From an uncultured Lachnospiraceae bacterium (GTDB lineage: Bacteria > Bacillota > Clostridia > Lachnospirales > Lachnospiraceae), in contig CAJUBP010000008.1 in the NCBI GenBank assembly GCA_910584585.1, positions 47,430-111,429 on the forward strand: a stretch of DNA of 64,000 bases, given 5' to 3'. The stretch's first letter is position 1. Each line of letters begins with the position of its first letter. Position numbers and translations under genes: made by a program. Below, piece after piece: positions 33,399-42,019 of the stretch. The notes below the pieces were generated by a model, which was not told the DNA's origin, did not search any database, and saw only the letters and a program-made list of their open reading frames with translations.

Positions 33399-35021
33399 AT
33401 GAAAGTAGTGGTACTTGGCGGGGTTGCTGCCGGCACTAAGATTGCGGCAAAATTGATGCGGGAAGACCGGGCAAATGAAGTGATTGTGCTGAATAAGGGG
33501 AAAAATATTTCCTATGCAGGCTGCGGGCTTCCCTATTATGTGGGACATGTGATAGAGGACAGGGAACAGCTGATTGTAAATACGCCGGAAAAATACGCCA
33601 AACTCACAGGCGTAACGGTAATGACCGAGACGGAAGCCACCAAGGTAGACCCGGAGGCAAAGAAAGTGACTGCAATTAATCTGGCAACCGGCCAGGAGCA
33701 GACTTATGACTATGACAAACTGGTAATTTCAGTAGGCGCAAGCCCCATCAAACCGCCCATTGACGGCTGTGATTTGGAAAATGTATTCTTTGTGCGTACG
33801 CCGGAGGACGCTATTAGAATCCGTGAAGTGGTGGATGCAGGAGATGTAAAGCGGGCAGTAGTGGTAGGCGCCGGCTACATTGGACTGGAAATTGCGGAAA
33901 ACCTGAAATTACAGGGAGTCCGTCCTTTTGTATTGGATATGGCGGAACACGCCCTTCCGGGATTCGATCCTGAGATGGCGGAATATGTGGAAGGCAAGCT
34001 GCAGGAAAGCGGAATTCCAGTGGTAACGGGAGTTGCAGTCACCGGACTGGAAGGCAGCGGCAAGGTTGAGAAGGTGCTCACCAGCAAGAAGGCTTATAAG
34101 GCTGATCTGGTAGTGCTCAGCGCGGGAATCCGCCCCAACACGTCATTCCTGGACGGAATCGGCCTGGAAATGTTTAAGGGAACCATCCTGACCAATGGAA
34201 AGGGAGAGACCAACCTTCCGGATATCTACGCGGCAGGCGACTGCGCGATGGTACATAACGCGTTGACGGAGAAAGCGGCGTGGTCACCCATGGGCTCCAC
34301 CGCGAATATCAGCGGCCGTCTGATTGCCCAGAACATGATGGGCGCGGACCTTGGATACCGGGGCGTGTTGGGAACCGCAGTGTGCAAGCTTCCCGGCTTA
34401 AATGTGGGAAGAACCGGATTGACAGAGGCTCAGGCAGAGGCGGAAGGCTTCCACCCGGTCAGCGTGGTCACGGTTGTGGACGATAAGGCTCATTATTTCC
34501 CAGGCGCAGGCACGTTTATCATTAAGATGATTGCGGATAAAGATTCCTTAAGACTGCTGGGACTGCAGGCAATCGGCGCAGGGGCAGTGGATAAGGTAGT
34601 GGATATTGCCGTAACAGGCATTATGTTAAAAGGAACCCTTACGGATTTGGCAGATATGGATTTGGCTTACGCGCCTCCGTTCTCCACAGCAATTCATCCT
34701 TTTGAGCACACATTAAATGTGCTGATGAATAAAATCAACGGCAAGTTTGAGACATTTACTCCGGCAGAATATGCCAAGGGCGCTGCAGAGGGCTATAAAG
34801 TAGTGGACGCGTGCCTGGCGCCGTCCATCGAAGGAGCGCCTTATGTGGAGCTTACCACAGTAGAAGGCCCGGTAGAGGGACTGGATCCGGAAGAGAAGAT
34901 TCTTCTTGTCTGCAACAAAGGAAAGAGGGCGTATCTGCTTCAGAACCGCCTGAAATTCTATGGCTACAAGAATACCAGGGTATTGGAAGGCGGAATTACT
35001 TTCAGCGATGTAGAGGCGTAA
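33399..35021 (+). CDS. CoA-disulfide reductase-like flavoenzyme with rhodanese-like C-terminus
   Basis: A 540-residue pyridine nucleotide-disulfide oxidoreductase. The N-terminal FAD site VVLGGVAAGTKIAAKL, the single redox cysteine Cys42 in SYAGCGLPYYVG (the CoA-disulfide-reductase/Nox pattern), the NADH site VVVGAGYIGLEIAENL and the FAD motif IYAAGDCAMV are all present. From about residue 460 a rhodanese-like domain follows, with its cysteine in LLVCNKGKRAYLL (near 506). It may reduce polysulfide, persulfide or CoA disulfides. The ATG follows AAGGAGG. It leads an operon with an AsrC-like reductase and a YeiH-type exporter. Confidence 0.87.
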   Translation: MKVVVLGGVAAGTKIAAKLMREDRANEVIVLNKGKNISYAGCGLPYYVGHVIEDREQLIVNTPEKYAKLTGVTVMTETEATKVDPEAKKVTAINLATGQEQTYDYDKLVISVGASPIKPPIDGCDLENVFFVRTPEDAIRIREVVDAGDVKRAVVVGAGYIGLEIAENLKLQGVRPFVLDMAEHALPGFDPEMAEYVEGKLQESGIPVVTGVAVTGLEGSGKVEKVLTSKKAYKADLVVLSAGIRPNTSFLDGIGLEMFKGTILTNGKGETNLPDIYAAGDCAMVHNALTEKAAWSPMGSTANISGRLIAQNMMGADLGYRGVLGTAVCKLPGLNVGRTGLTEAQAEAEGFHPVSVVTVVDDKAHYFPGAGTFIIKMIADKDSLRLLGLQAIGAGAVDKVVDIAVTGIMLKGTLTDLADMDLAYAPPFSTAIHPFEHTLNVLMNKINGKFETFTPAEYAKGAAEGYKVVDACLAPSIEGAPYVELTTVEGPVEGLDPEEKILLVCNKGKRAYLLQNRLKFYGYKNTRVLEGGITFSDVEA

Positions 35022-35106
35022 GCCTTTGAGAAAAGGCATAATGGCGTGCCGGCGTATCAGAATAATGGTTCAGCCCCTGCGGAAACAGGAAATCATATCG
35101 TTTCAG

Positions 35107-35130
35107 CCAAAGGCGCGCAAACGCCTTTGG
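35107..35130 (+). other. Hairpin in the spacer before the AsrC-like gene
   Basis: CCAAAGGCG (35107-35115) and CGCCTTTGG (35122-35130) form a perfect 9-bp stem with a 6-base loop. No T run follows, so it is more likely a processing or stability stem within the operon than a terminator. A smaller GCCTTT/AAAGGC stem lies at the end of the preceding gene (about 35022-35037). Confidence 0.5.
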
Positions 35131-35176
35131 AGCAGGAGGCTGCTGTTACATAAAAAAGAAAAGGAGATTGAGGGAT

Positions 35177-36127
35177 ATGGGATGTACAATCAAACCAGAA
35201 GAAATCAAGAGAGTAAAAGGAATGGGATTTCTCAACAACAAAGGAACAGACTTATTTAATGGACGTGTGATTACGGTAAATGGCAAAATTACAGCGGAAC
35301 AGACAAAAGTGATTGCGGAAGCGGCGGAAAAATTCGGCAATGGAGATGTGGAATTTACCACACGTCTGACGGTGGAAGTACGCGGAATCCATTTTGACAA
35401 TATCGAGCCTTTCCGCGAGTATATTGCAAAAGCTGGCCTTGAAACTGGCGGCACAGGCTCTCTGGTTCGTCCGGTGGTATCCTGCAAGGGAACTACCTGC
35501 CAGTACGGGCTTTATGATACCTTTGATTTGTCTCAGAAAATCCATGAGCGTTTCTACAAAGGGTATCACACGGTAAAACTTCCTCATAAATTTAAAATTG
35601 CAACCGGTGGATGCCCCAACAACTGCGTGAAACCTGATTTGAACGATCTGGGCATTGTAGGCCAGCTTGTGCCGAATGTAGAAGAAGATATGTGCAACGG
35701 CTGCAAGAAATGTCAGGTAGAAGCTGTTTGTCCGATGAACGCGGCAAAAGTGGAAGACGGAGAGCTTGTCATCAACAAAGATGTATGCAACAACTGCGGA
35801 CGGTGCGTGGAGCAATGTCCATTTGACGTAATTGAAGAAGGAACTCCGGGATACAAGATTTACATTGGCGGAAGATGGGGCAAGAAAGTGGCTCACGGAC
35901 AGCCGTTATCCAAGGTGTTCACCTCCGAAGAAGAGCTTCTGGATACGGTGGAAAAGGCAATTCTGTTCTTCCGCGAGCAGGGCAAGACCGGAGAGCGTTT
36001 TGCGGATACCATTGCGAGAATCGGATTTGAAGAAGTGGAAAAACAGCTTCTTGCAAATGATATTTTAGAAAGGAAGCAGGAAATCCTGGATGCGCAGCTT
36101 CATCTGGTAGGAGGGGCGACCTGCTGA
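35177..36127 (+). CDS. AsrC-like sulfite reductase with inserted 2[4Fe-4S] ferredoxin domain
   Basis: A 316-residue protein of the dissimilatory-type siroheme reductase superfamily. The coupled siroheme/iron-sulfur site is suggested by SCKGTTCQYG (C-x4-C) and GGCPNNCVKP (C-x3-C), between which other reductases place the heme pocket. A ferredoxin domain follows at about residues 170-220: CNGCKKCQVEAVCP and CNNCGRCVEQCP. This layout matches AsrC of anaerobic sulfite reductase, but asrA and asrB are not in the window, so its electron donor is unclear. ATG 35177 is chosen; an upstream TTG (35168) overlaps the AAGGAG ribosome site. Confidence 0.85.
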   Translation: MGCTIKPEEIKRVKGMGFLNNKGTDLFNGRVITVNGKITAEQTKVIAEAAEKFGNGDVEFTTRLTVEVRGIHFDNIEPFREYIAKAGLETGGTGSLVRPVVSCKGTTCQYGLYDTFDLSQKIHERFYKGYHTVKLPHKFKIATGGCPNNCVKPDLNDLGIVGQLVPNVEEDMCNGCKKCQVEAVCPMNAAKVEDGELVINKDVCNNCGRCVEQCPFDVIEEGTPGYKIYIGGRWGKKVAHGQPLSKVFTSEEELLDTVEKAILFFREQGKTGERFADTIARIGFEEVEKQLLANDILERKQEILDAQLHLVGGATC

Positions 36128-36147
36128 TTTTGGGAGGAATTTAAGAA

Positions 36148-37197
36148 ATGGGTTCAAAGAAAAAATACGGTGCAATTCTGTTGTGCCTGGTAATTGGATT
36201 TCTGGCGACGAAATCCACAGATTTGCAGTCCTCTATGTTCGGGCGCGTGGTTATGGGCGGACCAATGGTTGCGCTGCTGGTTTCCATGATTATCTGCAAC
36301 ATCATCCCCAGCGTGGATAAAGACTTTAAAGAGGGCACTACCTATTGCAGCAAGCAGTTCTTAAACTGGGGCATTATCATGACCGGCGGAACGTTAAGTT
36401 TTGCTGATATCATGGGAACGGGCGTTCGCGCACTGCCTTTAATCCTGTTTAACATCTGCCTTTCTTTTGCAGTGGCAATGCTGGTGGGCAGGAAAATCGG
36501 AGTTACAAAGAACACTTCCGTTTTGGTAGGCGGCGGAACCTGTATTTGCGGCGGTACTGCGATTGCGACTTTAAGCCGCATTATCAAGGCGACAGACGCG
36601 GAAATCGCATTTGGTATGGCAGCGATTTTCCTGTTTGATACCATTTCCGCTTTTTCTTATCCGTATATTGCTCCGGCAATCGGATTTACGGAGAATCAGT
36701 TTGCTTTCGTAGCAGGCACCGCCATCAATGACACATCTTCCGTGGCAGGCGCTCAGGCTACTTATCAGGCTATGATTGCCAATCCGGAATTTAGCGGCGC
36801 GCTGAATGTAAAACTGGTGCGGACCACAATGCTGATTTTTGTGGCGATTGTCTGGACTGTTCTGATGGCAAAAGACGCCAAGAAGAATGGAGAAGCAGGA
36901 AGCAATGACAGTATTCTTGCAGTTGTAAAGAAGACATTCCCTATGTTCATTCTCTGGTTTGTAGTAATGGCAGGCCTGAACACTTATGGCGTGTTCAGCC
37001 AGGTGGGAAGCGATCTTTTGAAAGTAGTCAGCAAATTCCTGTTTGCCTCTGCTTTGGCGGGCGTAGGATTTAAGATTAAATTTAAAGATGTATTTTCCAA
37101 GGGATTGAAGCCCATTGCGCTGGGCGGAATCACCTGGGCGTGCGTGGCGGCGTCTTCCTATATCTTTGCGTTCCTTTTTGCAGGATATATCGGATAG
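36148..37197 (+). CDS. YeiH-type putative sulfate/sulfite exporter
   Basis: A 349-residue membrane protein with about ten hydrophobic segments, of the UPF0324/YeiH (PSE) family. Typical are GIIMTGGTLSF, VGGGTCICGGTAIATLSRII, FLFDTISAFSYP and AINDTSSVAGA. Members are annotated as putative sulfate exporters; transport has not been settled for many. The ATG follows GGGAGG and lies 20 bp after the AsrC-like gene, so the operon probably pairs sulfur reduction with export of an inorganic sulfur anion. A strong terminator follows at 37241. Confidence 0.88.
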   Translation: MGSKKKYGAILLCLVIGFLATKSTDLQSSMFGRVVMGGPMVALLVSMIICNIIPSVDKDFKEGTTYCSKQFLNWGIIMTGGTLSFADIMGTGVRALPLILFNICLSFAVAMLVGRKIGVTKNTSVLVGGGTCICGGTAIATLSRIIKATDAEIAFGMAAIFLFDTISAFSYPYIAPAIGFTENQFAFVAGTAINDTSSVAGAQATYQAMIANPEFSGALNVKLVRTTMLIFVAIVWTVLMAKDAKKNGEAGSNDSILAVVKKTFPMFILWFVVMAGLNTYGVFSQVGSDLLKVVSKFLFASALAGVGFKIKFKDVFSKGLKPIALGGITWACVAASSYIFAFLFAGYIG

Positions 37198-37240
37198 AAA
37201 TTGCCAGTAAACGAAAAATATGTTATGCTTAATAAGCATC

Positions 37241-37270
37241 GGGGGCTGCCGGTATGCAGCCCCCTTTTTT
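37241..37270 (+). terminator. Strong Rho-independent terminator after the YeiH gene
   Basis: GGGGGCTGC (37241-37249) pairs perfectly with GCAGCCCCC (37256-37264) over a 6-base loop and is followed by six T. Confidence 0.95.
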
Positions 37271-37272
37271 CT

Positions 37273-37393
37273 GGCCATGGGACCCGCCGGACAGCCGGCT
37301 GAGCAAGACGGCGGATTTACGATGAAAGTCTTTGACTTCCATAGCAGGATGGCCATGGGGCCTGTCATAGGGCAGGCTGAGCAGGATGGCGGA
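37273..37393 (+). repeat. Imperfect 43-bp direct repeat in the hemA leader
   Basis: 37273-37315 and 37351-37393 share GGCCATGGG at the start and GGCTGAGCA-GA-GGCGGA at the end, 78 bp apart. The second unit is followed by a small TTACGC/GCGTAA hairpin (37399-37416) just before the hemA ribosome site. Function is unknown; no hemA promoter was recognised with confidence. Confidence 0.55.
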
Positions 37394-37440
37394 AAAAATT
37401 ACGCGTTTTTGCGTAAAACAATACATAAGGAGAATCAGCG

Positions 37441-38667
37441 ATGCAATTTGGATTCTTAGGGATAAATTATAAAAATGCTCCTCTTGCGATCCGGGATAGG
37501 ACCAGCTTTACCGATGCCATGAAAATGGAATTTTTTCAAAAGGCGGAGGAAGCCGGGGTGGATCAGTGTATGGTATTGTCCACCTGCAACCGGAGTGAAG
37601 TGTATTATCTGTATGAGAGGGAGGCGCAGCAGGCCCAGATACAGAAGATCTATGAAGAAATGTTTCCAGACGCCGGGATACAAGAGCTTTTGATTAAGTG
37701 TTCGGGAGATGAGGCTATGGCCTGGCTGTTTCGTGTAGCGGCCGGTTTGGAATCTCTTGTGCTAGGGGAGGATCAGATTCTGGGACAGGTAAAGGACGCG
37801 TTGGACTTTTCCAGAACGATGGGGTACAGTAAGAAAGAGCTGAATAGAATCGTAAGGGACGGCATTACCTGCGCCAAGCAGATTAAAACAGAATTGAAAA
37901 TCAGCGAGAAGCCTCTTTCGGTCAGTTACATCGGAATTAAGAAGCTGGAAGAGGCCTGCGGCATCAGCGGAAAGCGGATTCTGGTGATTGGAAGCGGCAA
38001 AACAGCATCTTTGGCTTTGAAATATATTTATGAATATGCCGATATTTCTGTGGTCGCCTGCAGCAGGACCTATGCCCATGCCAGAGATTTGCGGGAACGG
38101 TTTCCGATGCTTGAGATTGTTCCTTACGAAGAATGGCGGCAGGCGGTGGGAACCTGCGATATTGTAATCAGCGCCACATCTTCTCCCCATCTGGTGGTGC
38201 GCAGGGAAGATTTTATTCCGGCGCGTCCGGTAACTCTGTTGGATCTGGCGGCGCCCAGGGATATTGAAACCTCATTTGCTAAAGACCCTCTGGCGACGCT
38301 GATTAATCTGGACACTCTGCAGGCTATTGCAGGGGAGAACCAGAAGGAACGGGAACGGCTGGTGGAAGAGAGCAGGAAACTGCTGAATGAGAAATTACAG
38401 GAGACTCAGACCTGGCTGCTGCACAGCCGAATGGATTCCACCATAGAATCTCTGCAGCAAAGGTGCAGCGGGATTGAGGAAGACAGCTTTTGCTATCTGA
38501 ACCGGAAAATGGAACTGGGCGCAAGGGAGCAGAAGATTTTGAAAAAGGTGCTTCACGCGTCTTTGCAACGGCTGTTGCGGGAGCCCATTCAGGAATTAAA
38601 GCGGCTGGACTCTGAGGAAGAACAGGAAGAATATAAACGGCTGGTCAAACAGTTGTTTCAGATATAA
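37441..38667 (+). CDS. hemA: Glutamyl-tRNA reductase
   Basis: A 408-residue enzyme that reduces glutamyl-tRNA to glutamate-1-semialdehyde, the first committed tetrapyrrole step in the C5 pathway. The catalytic cysteine lies in VLSTCNRSEVYY (about residue 46); EDQILGQVKDA, SVSYIGIKKLE, the NADPH loop VIGSGKTASLA and DIVISATSSPH complete the family pattern. The C-terminal dimerisation helices are present. ATG 37441 follows AAGGAG. The fused HemC-CobA-HemD gene follows after 43 bp. hemL and hemB are not in the window. Confidence 0.94.
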   Translation: MQFGFLGINYKNAPLAIRDRTSFTDAMKMEFFQKAEEAGVDQCMVLSTCNRSEVYYLYEREAQQAQIQKIYEEMFPDAGIQELLIKCSGDEAMAWLFRVAAGLESLVLGEDQILGQVKDALDFSRTMGYSKKELNRIVRDGITCAKQIKTELKISEKPLSVSYIGIKKLEEACGISGKRILVIGSGKTASLALKYIYEYADISVVACSRTYAHARDLRERFPMLEIVPYEEWRQAVGTCDIVISATSSPHLVVRREDFIPARPVTLLDLAAPRDIETSFAKDPLATLINLDTLQAIAGENQKERERLVEESRKLLNEKLQETQTWLLHSRMDSTIESLQQRCSGIEEDSFCYLNRKMELGAREQKILKKVLHASLQRLLREPIQELKRLDSEEEQEEYKRLVKQLFQI

Positions 38668-38710
38668 ACAGGAATCTATAGTGAGATGAAATTGAGATAG
38701 GAGAAGAAGG

Positions 38711-41065
38711 ATGGAATACAGGATTGGCACAAGAGGCTCGAAACTGGCGTTGACCCAGGCAGAATATGTCTGCCGCAGGCTGGCAGAAGCTTATCCGGAA
38801 GATACCTTTGAGATTCAGGTAATTCAGACCAGGGGAGATGTGATTTTGGATAAGCCTCTCCACGAAATCGGGGATAAAGGAGTGTTTGTAAAAGAAATAG
38901 AAGAGAAGCTGTTAAAAGGCGAGATTCAGATTGCGGTCCACAGCATGAAAGATATGCCCTCCGCTCCGGCCCCAGGACTTATGTTTACCAGATCCTGGAA
39001 GCGGGAGGATCCCCGGGACGTTTTGATTCTGCGGGAAAAGAAATCATTGTCGGAACTGCCCCCGGGAGCGGTCATCGGCACGGGGAGCAAGCGCAGGGAA
39101 TTTCAATTGAAGCGTCTGCGGCCAGATATCCGGGTCGTGGGCATCCGGGGAAATGTGGACACCAGAATCCGGAAAATGGAAGAAGAGAAGTTAGACGGAA
39201 TTCTTCTGGCTGCCGCAGGGCTGCGCCGGCTGGGAATGGAGGACAGAATCACCCAGTATCTGGAACCGGAGGAAATGATTCCCGCTCCGGCTCAGGGAAT
39301 TCTGGCGTTGGAAATCTGTCAGGGGGAGCAGAAGCTGTTGGAGATGTTAAACAGGCTCAGTGATGAGGAAACAGATGCTGCCGCAAGGGCAGAGCGGGGC
39401 TTCCTGCGGCAGATGGGAGGAAGCTGCCATATTCCGGTGGGAGCGGCTGCGGAGCGAAAAGAGGATGGGAGCTATCGTCTTTTGGCAATGTTCGGAAATG
39501 AGTCGGGAACCAGGCAGGCATACGTAACAGTATCCGGAATCGATCCGGAAAAACTGGCGGAGGAAGCGGCAAAAGAAGTGCGCAGGAAGATGGCGGGAAA
39601 AGTAATTTTACTGGGAGCCGGCCCGGGAGATCCGGGGCTGATTACGGTAAAAGGCTTAGAAGCAATCCGGGAAGCCGGCTGCATTGTCTATGACCGGCTG
39701 GCGTCCCCGGAACTTTTAGCGGAGGCAAAGCCTCAGTGCGAGAAAATTTATGTAGGCAAGGCCAATCATCACCACACCATGAAGCAGGAGGAAATCAATG
39801 AGCTTCTGGCGCAAAAAAGCATGGAATATGACAAAACCGTCCGGTTAAAGGGCGGGGACGTCTATGTATTCGGAAGAGGCGGGGAAGAGGGGCTTTACCT
39901 GCGCAAAAAAGGCGTGGAGTTTGAAGTGATTCCGGGCGTCAGCTCCTGCATTGCTGGGCCTGCCTATGCGGGAATTCCCATTACCCACCGGGGAAAAGCC
40001 CTTGGATTTCATGTGGTAACGGCCCACGACAGGCGGGATGAGTTGGCGGATATTGATTTCAAGGCCATGGCAGGGGGAACAGAAACCTGCGTATTTTTGA
40101 TGGGACTAAGCAAGGTGGGGGAGATAGCGGAAAAATTAATGGAAGCAGGAATGCCGGAACAGACCAAAGCGGCTGTTATTTCCCAGGCTACCACTCCAGG
40201 CCAGAAGACCTGTGTCTCCGATTTGCTGCATATTGAGGAAGAAGTGAAACATGCGGATCTGGTTTCACCGGCATTGATTCTTGTGGGCGAGGTGGTGTCT
40301 CTGCGGGAAGAACTGAATTTTTATGAAAACCGCCCCCTGTCCGGAAAACGGTATTTAATTCCAAGAATCGGAGGAAAGCCAACCAGACTGGGAAATTTGC
40401 TGAAAGAACAGGGCGCCTTTGTGGATGAAGTGCAGGTGGGAGAGATTGTAAGGGGCGGCGGTAATTTTACGGCAGAGGAACTTGGCAGCGCGGACTGGCT
40501 GATTTTTACCAGCAAAAACGGCGTTCATTCCTTTTTCCATCAGTTCCGGGAGAAGGGAATGGATCTGAGGAGCTTAGCCTCTGTAAAGATTGCGGCCATC
40601 GGCGGAAAAACAGCGGAAATGTTGGAAGAACTGGGGCTTTACGCAGATTTGATTCCAGATGATTTCCACAGCGGCGCTCTGGCAGAAGCAATGAAACAGC
40701 GGCTGACCGGTTCTGAAACAGTCTGGTATCTGAAAGCCGGGAATGCAGACAGCCACCTGCAGGAAGCCTTGGAAAAACACTGCAGATTCCGGGAAATTAT
40801 CGTATATGAAAACTGCGAAGCGGAACCGAATCTGGATGATCTGCCCCCCTTGCAGGAATACGACGGAATTCTGTTTACCTGCGCTTCCTCGGCAAAACGT
40901 CTGGGCAAAGCCATGGGAAATCTATGGGGTGCCTGCAGAATTTACAGCATCGGCCCCAAAACCACGTCATGTTTGAAAAAATGCGGCGCGAAGTCGGTGC
41001 TGGAAGCGAAGCTTTCCACTTATGACGGACTGGCGGAACGGGTAATATACGGAGAGGAAAATTAA
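38711..41065 (+). CDS. HemC-CobA-HemD trifunctional fusion
   Basis: A 784-residue protein with three enzymes in pathway order. Residues 1-295 are hydroxymethylbilane synthase: GTRGSKLALTQ, VHSMKDMP, GTGSKRREFQL and the dipyrromethane-anchoring cysteine in GGSCHIPVGA. Residues about 297-540 are uroporphyrinogen-III C-methyltransferase: VILLGAGPGDPGLITVKG, DVYVFGRGGEE and GVSSCIAGPAYAGIPITHRG. Residues about 545-784 are uroporphyrinogen-III synthase, a weakly conserved family, with DWLIFTSKNGV and FTCASSAKRL. The product is precorrin-2, leading to siroheme or cobalamin, which suits the neighbouring siroheme reductases. CobA-HemD fusions are well known; inclusion of HemC is rarer. The ATG follows AGGAGAAGAAGG. 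Confidence 0.93.
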   Translation: MEYRIGTRGSKLALTQAEYVCRRLAEAYPEDTFEIQVIQTRGDVILDKPLHEIGDKGVFVKEIEEKLLKGEIQIAVHSMKDMPSAPAPGLMFTRSWKREDPRDVLILREKKSLSELPPGAVIGTGSKRREFQLKRLRPDIRVVGIRGNVDTRIRKMEEEKLDGILLAAAGLRRLGMEDRITQYLEPEEMIPAPAQGILALEICQGEQKLLEMLNRLSDEETDAAARAERGFLRQMGGSCHIPVGAAAERKEDGSYRLLAMFGNESGTRQAYVTVSGIDPEKLAEEAAKEVRRKMAGKVILLGAGPGDPGLITVKGLEAIREAGCIVYDRLASPELLAEAKPQCEKIYVGKANHHHTMKQEEINELLAQKSMEYDKTVRLKGGDVYVFGRGGEEGLYLRKKGVEFEVIPGVSSCIAGPAYAGIPITHRGKALGFHVVTAHDRRDELADIDFKAMAGGTETCVFLMGLSKVGEIAEKLMEAGMPEQTKAAVISQATTPGQKTCVSDLLHIEEEVKHADLVSPALILVGEVVSLREELNFYENRPLSGKRYLIPRIGGKPTRLGNLLKEQGAFVDEVQVGEIVRGGGNFTAEELGSADWLIFTSKNGVHSFFHQFREKGMDLRSLASVKIAAIGGKTAEMLEELGLYADLIPDDFHSGALAEAMKQRLTGSETVWYLKAGNADSHLQEALEKHCRFREIIVYENCEAEPNLDDLPPLQEYDGILFTCASSAKRLGKAMGNLWGACRIYSIGPKTTSCLKKCGAKSVLEAKLSTYDGLAERVIYGEEN

Positions 41066-41066
41066 C

Positions 41067-41858
41067 ATGAGAAAAGCAGTTTTTTTTGATATTGACGGAA
41101 CAATCTGGGACAGAAGACAGTGGATTCCGGACAGCACAAGAGAAGCATTCCGGCTGATGAAACAGCAGGGGCACTATCTCTTTATCAGCAGCGGAAGAAC
41201 CAGGGTGTTTATTCCGGATGAATCCCTGATGCCTCTGGGCTTTGACGGAGTGCTGGCCGGCTGCGGAACTTATGGGGAATTTCAGAGAGAAATGAAGTTT
41301 TATCACAGGATTCCTCTGGAGGAAATCCAAAGAGTCAATGGGGTCCTGCGGGAATTAGAAGCAGCTTATATTCTGGAGGGGAGGCATCTGCTGTATCTGG
41401 ACGAAGAGCAGTTTTCGGAAACATCCGCTTTTTCCAAGGAAATTAAAAAACTTTTGGGACAGAGCGTGGTGCGGGTAACCGGCAATGAAGAAAATCTGGA
41501 GGTCAGCAAATTCTGCGTCAATTACCTGGATGACCAGGATCGCCAGAAAGAGCTTGAGAAACAAATCGGAGACAACTTCACCATGATCTACCGGGAGGGC
41601 GCCTTTATGGAAGTTGTGCCCAAGGGATTCAGCAAAGCCACAGGAATCCAGGAGATTTGCAGGCTGTTGGAGATTGCCCCGGAAGAGACCTATTCGTTCG
41701 GGGACAGCACCAATGATTTGGATATGCTGGAATATACGGCTCATTCGGTGGCCATGGGAGACGGGATGCAGGAGGCCAAAGACGCGGCGGAATATGTGAC
41801 GGCGCCGTTGGCGGAAGATGGGATTTATCAGGCCTGTAAGCATTATGGGCTGATTTAA
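41067..41858 (+). CDS. Cof-type HAD hydrolase
   Basis: A 263-residue HAD-superfamily IIB protein: motif I FFDIDGTIWD, motif II FISSGRTR, a large cap domain in the middle, lysine in PKGFSKATGI and motif IV SFGDSTNDLDMLEYT. Such enzymes dephosphorylate sugar phosphates or FMN and pyridoxal phosphate; the substrate is open. It starts 1 bp after the triple-fusion stop, with GGAGAGG upstream, so it is translationally coupled to the tetrapyrrole genes. Confidence 0.87.
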   Translation: MRKAVFFDIDGTIWDRRQWIPDSTREAFRLMKQQGHYLFISSGRTRVFIPDESLMPLGFDGVLAGCGTYGEFQREMKFYHRIPLEEIQRVNGVLRELEAAYILEGRHLLYLDEEQFSETSAFSKEIKKLLGQSVVRVTGNEENLEVSKFCVNYLDDQDRQKELEKQIGDNFTMIYREGAFMEVVPKGFSKATGIQEICRLLEIAPEETYSFGDSTNDLDMLEYTAHSVAMGDGMQEAKDAAEYVTAPLAEDGIYQACKHYGLI

Positions 41859-41912
41859 GGCAGTATTTTGGCAAAAATGAGTTGTCGAAGTAGAATGATA
41901 CGAAAATAATAA

Positions 41913-41996
41913 TTGACAAATATAGCAAAGTGGAATAATATGTTAGAAAGTAAATAGTTAACATTGTAATCTATTTACTTTCTAACATATTTTTTA
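41913..41996 (+). promoter_or_regulatory. Consensus promoter overlapped by a 20-bp perfect inverted repeat
   Basis: TTGACA (41913-41918), 17 bases, TAATAT (41936-41941). The -10 box runs into a perfect 20-bp inverted repeat (41938-41957 with 41971-41990; arm ATATGTTAGAAAG onward) around a 13-base loop, followed by a T run. It could be a MarR operator repressing its own gene, an early terminator just after the start of transcription, or both. The marR ATG is 24 bp after the T run. Confidence 0.75.
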
Positions 41997-42019
41997 TAAG
42001 GAAAGACGGGGACGGAATT

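Noticed and set aside
37220..37459. A small gene between the YeiH terminator and hemA
   Set aside because: It begins inside the terminator region, runs into hemA and contains the duplicated 43-bp block; it lacks a ribosome site.
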